A stretch of 64,000 nt of DNA from Oribacterium asaccharolyticum ACB7. GTDB lineage: Bacteria > Bacillota > Clostridia > Lachnospirales > Lachnospiraceae. Below the pieces are notes generated by a model that was not told the DNA's origin, searched no databases, and worked only from the letters and a program-made list of their open reading frames with translations. The stretch spans positions 62,001-126,000 of the forward strand of contig NZ_JH414505.1 in NCBI RefSeq assembly GCF_000238075.1, written 5' to 3'. Made by a program: the position numbers and the translations under genes. Positions 60,366 through 64,000 of this stretch are shown here, piece after piece; positions within the stretch are counted from its first letter, which is position 1, and each line of letters opens with the position of its first letter.

Positions 60366-63300
60366 TTATTCGGCTGTATTTTCAGCGCTTTCTGCAGTTA
60401 CAGCACTTCCGGTGGTTTCAACACCTTCTGAAGTTTCAGTGCTTTCCATCGTTACAGCGCTTTCTGTAATTTCAGAACCTTCCGTACTTTCTTCCCTCTT
60501 TTCTTCGCTATCCAAACTCTCTTCTAAAAACGGATCTTCCAGGAGAGACCGTCTCACTCTGCTCGCAGTACTTGGATAAGAAAGCACTAAATCATTATAG
60601 CCTTCGGCTTGTACAATGACCTTGTCTTTTACACCGGTCATTTTCGAACCGGAAATGGAAATTGCATTATGCTTCCCATTGTTGCCGCCGATATCCGTGG
60701 TTGCAAAACTGTCTTCTTTGTAATTAACATTTCCTGAATAGTTTATTCTAGTATAAAGCGTGCCATTTACGGAAACAGACTTTACTTTCGCAATGTATGC
60801 GGTAACCTCAGCACTCTTTCGATTTCTTCCGAAAGAAACATAGTAAGTTCCTCCAAAAGCCGCTTTCTTCACTTCAGCCCCTTCCGGCACCGCTATGCTA
60901 TCCGCTTCTTCTTTTCCTTTCAAAGTGACCTTATACTGTAGTTTCTTATAGCCTTCCGCATAGACTTCAATTACATTTTCCCCTTCTACGAAAGCAGAGG
61001 GAGAGAGGCAAATAATGCTATAATTTCCGCCGCCATTGTTATTGTGTAACGCGTATGTCGCGTCCTTTCGGTTCACCTCCGTGTAGTAAGATGCTTTCTT
61101 ATATTCCTCACCGTTTACCACGACTTTGTTGACTTTCTCCAGGTAATCGGTAACATCCTTTTTCGGATACGTCTTCTCGGGCACGAAAGAAAGCACATTT
61201 CGATTGTTATATCCTTTCCGGTCTTCCTCAAAGTACTTTACTTCCGGCGCCTCCAGTCCTTTGTCCTCCTCTTCTTTCGGCTCTTCCGGCGTATCGGACT
61301 TTTCTTTCACTTGGAAGGTCGTGTTCAGCGTTCCGTTCTGCTCTTTCACTTTCACAAAAACGGTGTACTCGCCTGCCTCCTTGAAGCGTCCGGCTTTGAT
61401 GATCAGTTGGTCATTCTCTTTATCCAAAACGTAGTAATCGTTTCCGGAAGTTCCGCCTGCAGACTCATCCAGAAGGGGTTTTACTTCGCCGTCCCCCTTC
61501 TGTAAAGAAACCCCTGCAAAGCGTAGTATCGCGTTTCTCGGAAGGGAGAGTGTCAGATCCTTTCCAACTGCGGCTTCTCCTACCAGAGTCGGCTTCTCGG
61601 TGATCTCTTCCTGCGTAATCGTAAGAATAATATCCACCTTCTTGTAGTCCGCTCCCGCATCAAGCGTAATCGTATGCTTTCCGACTTCCGGAGTCACCGG
61701 ATTCAGGAAATTAAAGGCATAACGATGCAGGGTAATGGTGCCTTTCTCCGAATCAATTGTTACTCTCTTCGGATAATTGTAATTCATCTGATTTTCACTG
61801 CTGCCATCGGTATATACACCCTGTATCTTCGAAAGGTATTCTTTGTTGTCCGTATGAAGGACAATTTCCTCCCCTTTCTTGATGGTTGTTCCGCTAAAGC
61901 TCGGTGTATCCTCTCCTTTGTACTTCTTGAAATCACTCAGACTTCCGAGCGTTCCGTCTTCCAGAACAAATTGAACTTCCGATACCCCGTTAAAATCGGC
62001 TGCTTCGGCCTCTTTCCGATACTCGCTATAGGAGCGAATCTTTCCGCCTTTCGTCTCGTCATCCTTCAGAGCATTCATGTATTTTTCTACACTGTAGTAG
62101 TTTTTTGCCCCCTCATCAAAGAGGTACCCGAAGCGGTCAAAGTTCATGCCGTAGTACCAAACAAGGACATTCCGGGCATCTTCGTTTAAGGCTTTAATTT
62201 CATTTAAAACTAGGGCATTTTCAAGGAGATCATAGTCAAATACCACATTCACACGGGTATTCACGGTTCCGGTTGCAGAGGACACCCCGTCATACACGGA
62301 TTCCTTCTCCTTCTTCCCGGATTCCTTCTTTCCCGCGTGGGTGGAAGTTTTTCCACTTGTTGCCGCAGAAACCGCATCCGCCTTCTTTCCGCTGTAGGCA
62401 GCTCTCGCACTGCTTCTTGCCGTGTCTTCCTGCTTATCTTCCGTATTCTGTCCTTCTCCCTTGTAAACGATAAACTGTTTACTGAGCGTAGGATAGCCGG
62501 AATATTTAATCTTAATGGTATACATCCCGGCTTCATCGGTATTGACCGTCTTCTCTTTATTGGAACTCGTGCCGTAGAGGATGAAATTGCCGCCGAAGTT
62601 GAAGTAATCATCGATATAGGAAAGCTTCTCCTTCTTTCCGCTCGGTTTCTCCAAAGTCACCTGCATATCATCGACTTTGATTTCATTTCCGAAGCTCTCC
62701 CCATTCTCGCCGTTAATCCGGAACTTTACTCTCTCTCCGGTCTTCGGTGCCATGGTCTCCTGCGCGATGTCCACCTGGAATCTCGTGTTGCTCTGCAACT
62801 CAATCGGAAGAGTGATGACTTCCTCCGTCTTCTTGGAGTGAATCGCCAAAATATAGAGTCCGCGAGAACGCATATTGTCCTGTCCGACCGGCACCTGCAA
62901 TGTGCCTACAAAGCCATGCTTTCCGGATACCGGATCCGTCTTCTTGAAGTTTAAATTTCGATTCAGGACGGTATTGTCCTCATACCGAAGAAGGGAAATC
63001 TGATCAATGCCGTTAAACCAGTCTTTCTCCTTATCCGTTCCCAAGCTGAATTCCGCTTTGATTCCTTTTCCGCCGACGCCATTTCCTTCCGCATCAATAA
63101 CAACGGGTTTCACATAAAATTCCGCCTGAATGGCATCCGGATCCTCCTTCTTCTTTTCGAAAAGAGTAAAAGTGCTCTTCTTCGGCGTAAATCTTTCTTT
63201 TCCGTCCTTCCCGTTATTCGGAAGAAGACGGTCAAATACGGTCGCCGTTCCCTGTGCAAGAAGGTACTTCGGATGATCCTGCGGGTCACCCGCCGTGACT

Positions 63301-64000
63301 TCTACCTTGGACTCTTCCGCTTGGGCTTTCCCTTCTTCCAGCTCAATTTCCTCTGTCTTCCCGTCCGATTTTCTGGAAATCACGAGTTTCTTCGGATGGG
63401 CAACCGTAGCTCTCCACTTCGCAATCTGCCCGGAATCGTCCACATTCGTGAGAGCGGAGGAAATGTCCGTTCCGTCCACTGTAACGGTATAGTCCTCTTT
63501 CGTGCCCTCTAAAAAGGCAAGAGAAAGGAAATTCCCAAGCTCGGTATTCACCAGTTTGGTCTGTGCAGTCGCTACGAGACTTGCTGTCTTGCTCTCCTCT
63601 TGTTCTTCTTTCTTGGTATCGTCTTCTTTTGTAGCGCTACCCTTTTTTCCGGAATCTTCTTTCTGCTTGTCCTGACTTGCATTCTGCTCTGTTCCCCCGG
63701 AGACGCTACTTTGTCCACTGCCTCGAGAACTTCCGCTTCGGCCGCTACCGCTACGCCCGGCGGAACTTCCCGTTCCGCCTGAAGGAATCGGTCTGTCCGC
63801 ACCGGCTACCTGCTGTGCATTTTCCGAGGAAGAGAGTCCCTTTCCATTTTCATACACGGCGGTACCGTCTTTTGTCCAGCGTCCGGCGCTATCCACCGTA
63901 TACCCGTCCGGTGTCGTTCCGCCTGTAAAAAGTTCTCCATATCTTGCATTATCTTCCGCAATAAAATAATAGCAATAGCCGTCAATCCACTGCCAAGCGC
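60366..64000 (-). CDS. giant secreted surface protein, 5' end outside window
   Basis: At least 1,211 residues are in the window; the frame is open to base 64000, so the start lies beyond. The first visible part is a W-G wall-binding module (WQWIDGYCYYF, TTPDGYTVDSAGRWTKDG) like that of the secreted protein at 25713-27050. Next comes a Gly/Ser/Lys/Glu-rich low-complexity linker, then a chain of beta-sandwich domains. The C-terminal part holds two copies of a DUF1533/hemoglobin-interacting-like domain (KVNKVVVNGEEYKKASYYTE and KVKSVSVNGTLYTRINYSGN). It ends in a Ser/Thr/Glu-rich tail without an LPXTG signal, so wall attachment would be by the repeat module. Ligand unknown. Confidence 0.85.
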   Translation of the reverse strand, partial: AWQWIDGYCYYFIAEDNARYGELFTGGTTPDGYTVDSAGRWTKDGTAVYENGKGLSSSENAQQVAGADRPIPSGGTGSSAGRSGSGRSGSSRGSGQSSVSGGTEQNASQDKQKEDSGKKGSATKEDDTKKEEQEESKTASLVATAQTKLVNTELGNFLSLAFLEGTKEDYTVTVDGTDISSALTNVDDSGQIAKWRATVAHPKKLVISRKSDGKTEEIELEEGKAQAEESKVEVTAGDPQDHPKYLLAQGTATVFDRLLPNNGKDGKERFTPKKSTFTLFEKKKEDPDAIQAEFYVKPVVIDAEGNGVGGKGIKAEFSLGTDKEKDWFNGIDQISLLRYEDNTVLNRNLNFKKTDPVSGKHGFVGTLQVPVGQDNMRSRGLYILAIHSKKTEEVITLPIELQSNTRFQVDIAQETMAPKTGERVKFRINGENGESFGNEIKVDDMQVTLEKPSGKKEKLSYIDDYFNFGGNFILYGTSSNKEKTVNTDEAGMYTIKIKYSGYPTLSKQFIVYKGEGQNTEDKQEDTARSSARAAYSGKKADAVSAATSGKTSTHAGKKESGKKEKESVYDGVSSATGTVNTRVNVVFDYDLLENALVLNEIKALNEDARNVLVWYYGMNFDRFGYLFDEGAKNYYSVEKYMNALKDDETKGGKIRSYSEYRKEAEAADFNGVSEVQFVLEDGTLGSLSDFKKYKGEDTPSFSGTTIKKGEEIVLHTDNKEYLSKIQGVYTDGSSENQMNYNYPKRVTIDSEKGTITLHRYAFNFLNPVTPEVGKHTITLDAGADYKKVDIILTITQEEITEKPTLVGEAAVGKDLTLSLPRNAILRFAGVSLQKGDGEVKPLLDESAGGTSGNDYYVLDKENDQLIIKAGRFKEAGEYTVFVKVKEQNGTLNTTFQVKEKSDTPEEPKEEEDKGLEAPEVKYFEEDRKGYNNRNVLSFVPEKTYPKKDVTDYLEKVNKVVVNGEEYKKASYYTEVNRKDATYALHNNNGGGNYSIICLSPSAFVEGENVIEVYAEGYKKLQYKVTLKGKEEADSIAVPEGAEVKKAAFGGTYYVSFGRNRKSAEVTAYIAKVKSVSVNGTLYTRINYSGNVNYKEDSFATTDIGGNNGKHNAISISGSKMTGVKDKVIVQAEGYNDLVLSYPSTASRVRRSLLEDPFLEESLDSEEKREESTEGSEITESAVTMESTETSEGVETTGSAVTAESAENTAE

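Overview
The window is a chromosomal segment of a Gram-positive, low-to-mid GC anaerobe of the Clostridia. The best fit is the Lachnospiraceae, plausibly near Oribacterium. This placement is inferred from protein flavour (FtsZ/MraY/RpoA style, secreted proteins with W-G wall-binding modules, a flagellar/chemotaxis block, butanol-type Fe-alcohol dehydrogenase) and was not tested by any search.

Layout. (1) 0.2-10.4 kb, minus strand: a division and cell-wall (dcw) cluster read mraZ-rsmH-ftsL-ftsI-mraY-murD-ftsW-ftsQ-ftsZ, with an MraZ-type operator in front of mraZ and a separate promoter for ftsZ. ftsA, murC, murE, murF and murG are absent. ftsZ is split into two overlapping frames exactly at a canonical -1 slippery heptamer. 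(2) 10.7-11.8 kb: ychF. (3) About 12-25.6 kb: an AT-richer accessory region of immunity-like and defence-like genes: two ankyrin proteins, a DUF2262-type protein and a chimeric second copy of its 3' end, decayed SUKH-like genes, an Arch_ATPase/DUF234 protein, a methyltransferase, an FMN reductase, an IS66 remnant and a McrBC restriction locus between imperfect direct repeats. An Fe-ADH and a decayed HTH protein follow. (4) 25.7-32.9 kb: a secreted glycosidase-like protein, a GH114-like protein, tRNA-Pro, a repeat-rich membrane protein, an alanine/glycine symporter and MutT. (5) 33.1-36.4 kb: secG-rnr-smpB. (6) 36.4-41.6 kb: palindrome-ended noncoding repeats, then pheST behind a T-box leader that also carries a 68-bp tandem repeat. 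(7) 41.8-46.3 kb: azlCD, and a solute-binding lipoprotein paired with a membrane diguanylate cyclase. (8) 46.6-54.8 kb: an isolated flgB, cheA-cheW-cheR-cheB (CheB has only the esterase domain), a C39-like secreted protease, a complete IS1249-like element and a short soluble chemoreceptor-like protein. (9) 55-64 kb: an HMA-like protein, a small UvrD-type helicase, a solitary rpoA preceded by an XRE regulator, tRNA-Thr, two membrane proteins, and the 3' part of a giant surface protein running off the window.

Themes across the window: a 36-nt palindrome family (five copies of identical length), a larger family of palindrome-ended noncoding elements at 36.4-37.5 kb, and several in-frame 18-nt or 66-nt tandem repeats. 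Two genes (ftsZ, mcrB) look broken by a single-base change. In such cases sequencing error, true mutation and recoding cannot be separated from sequence alone.
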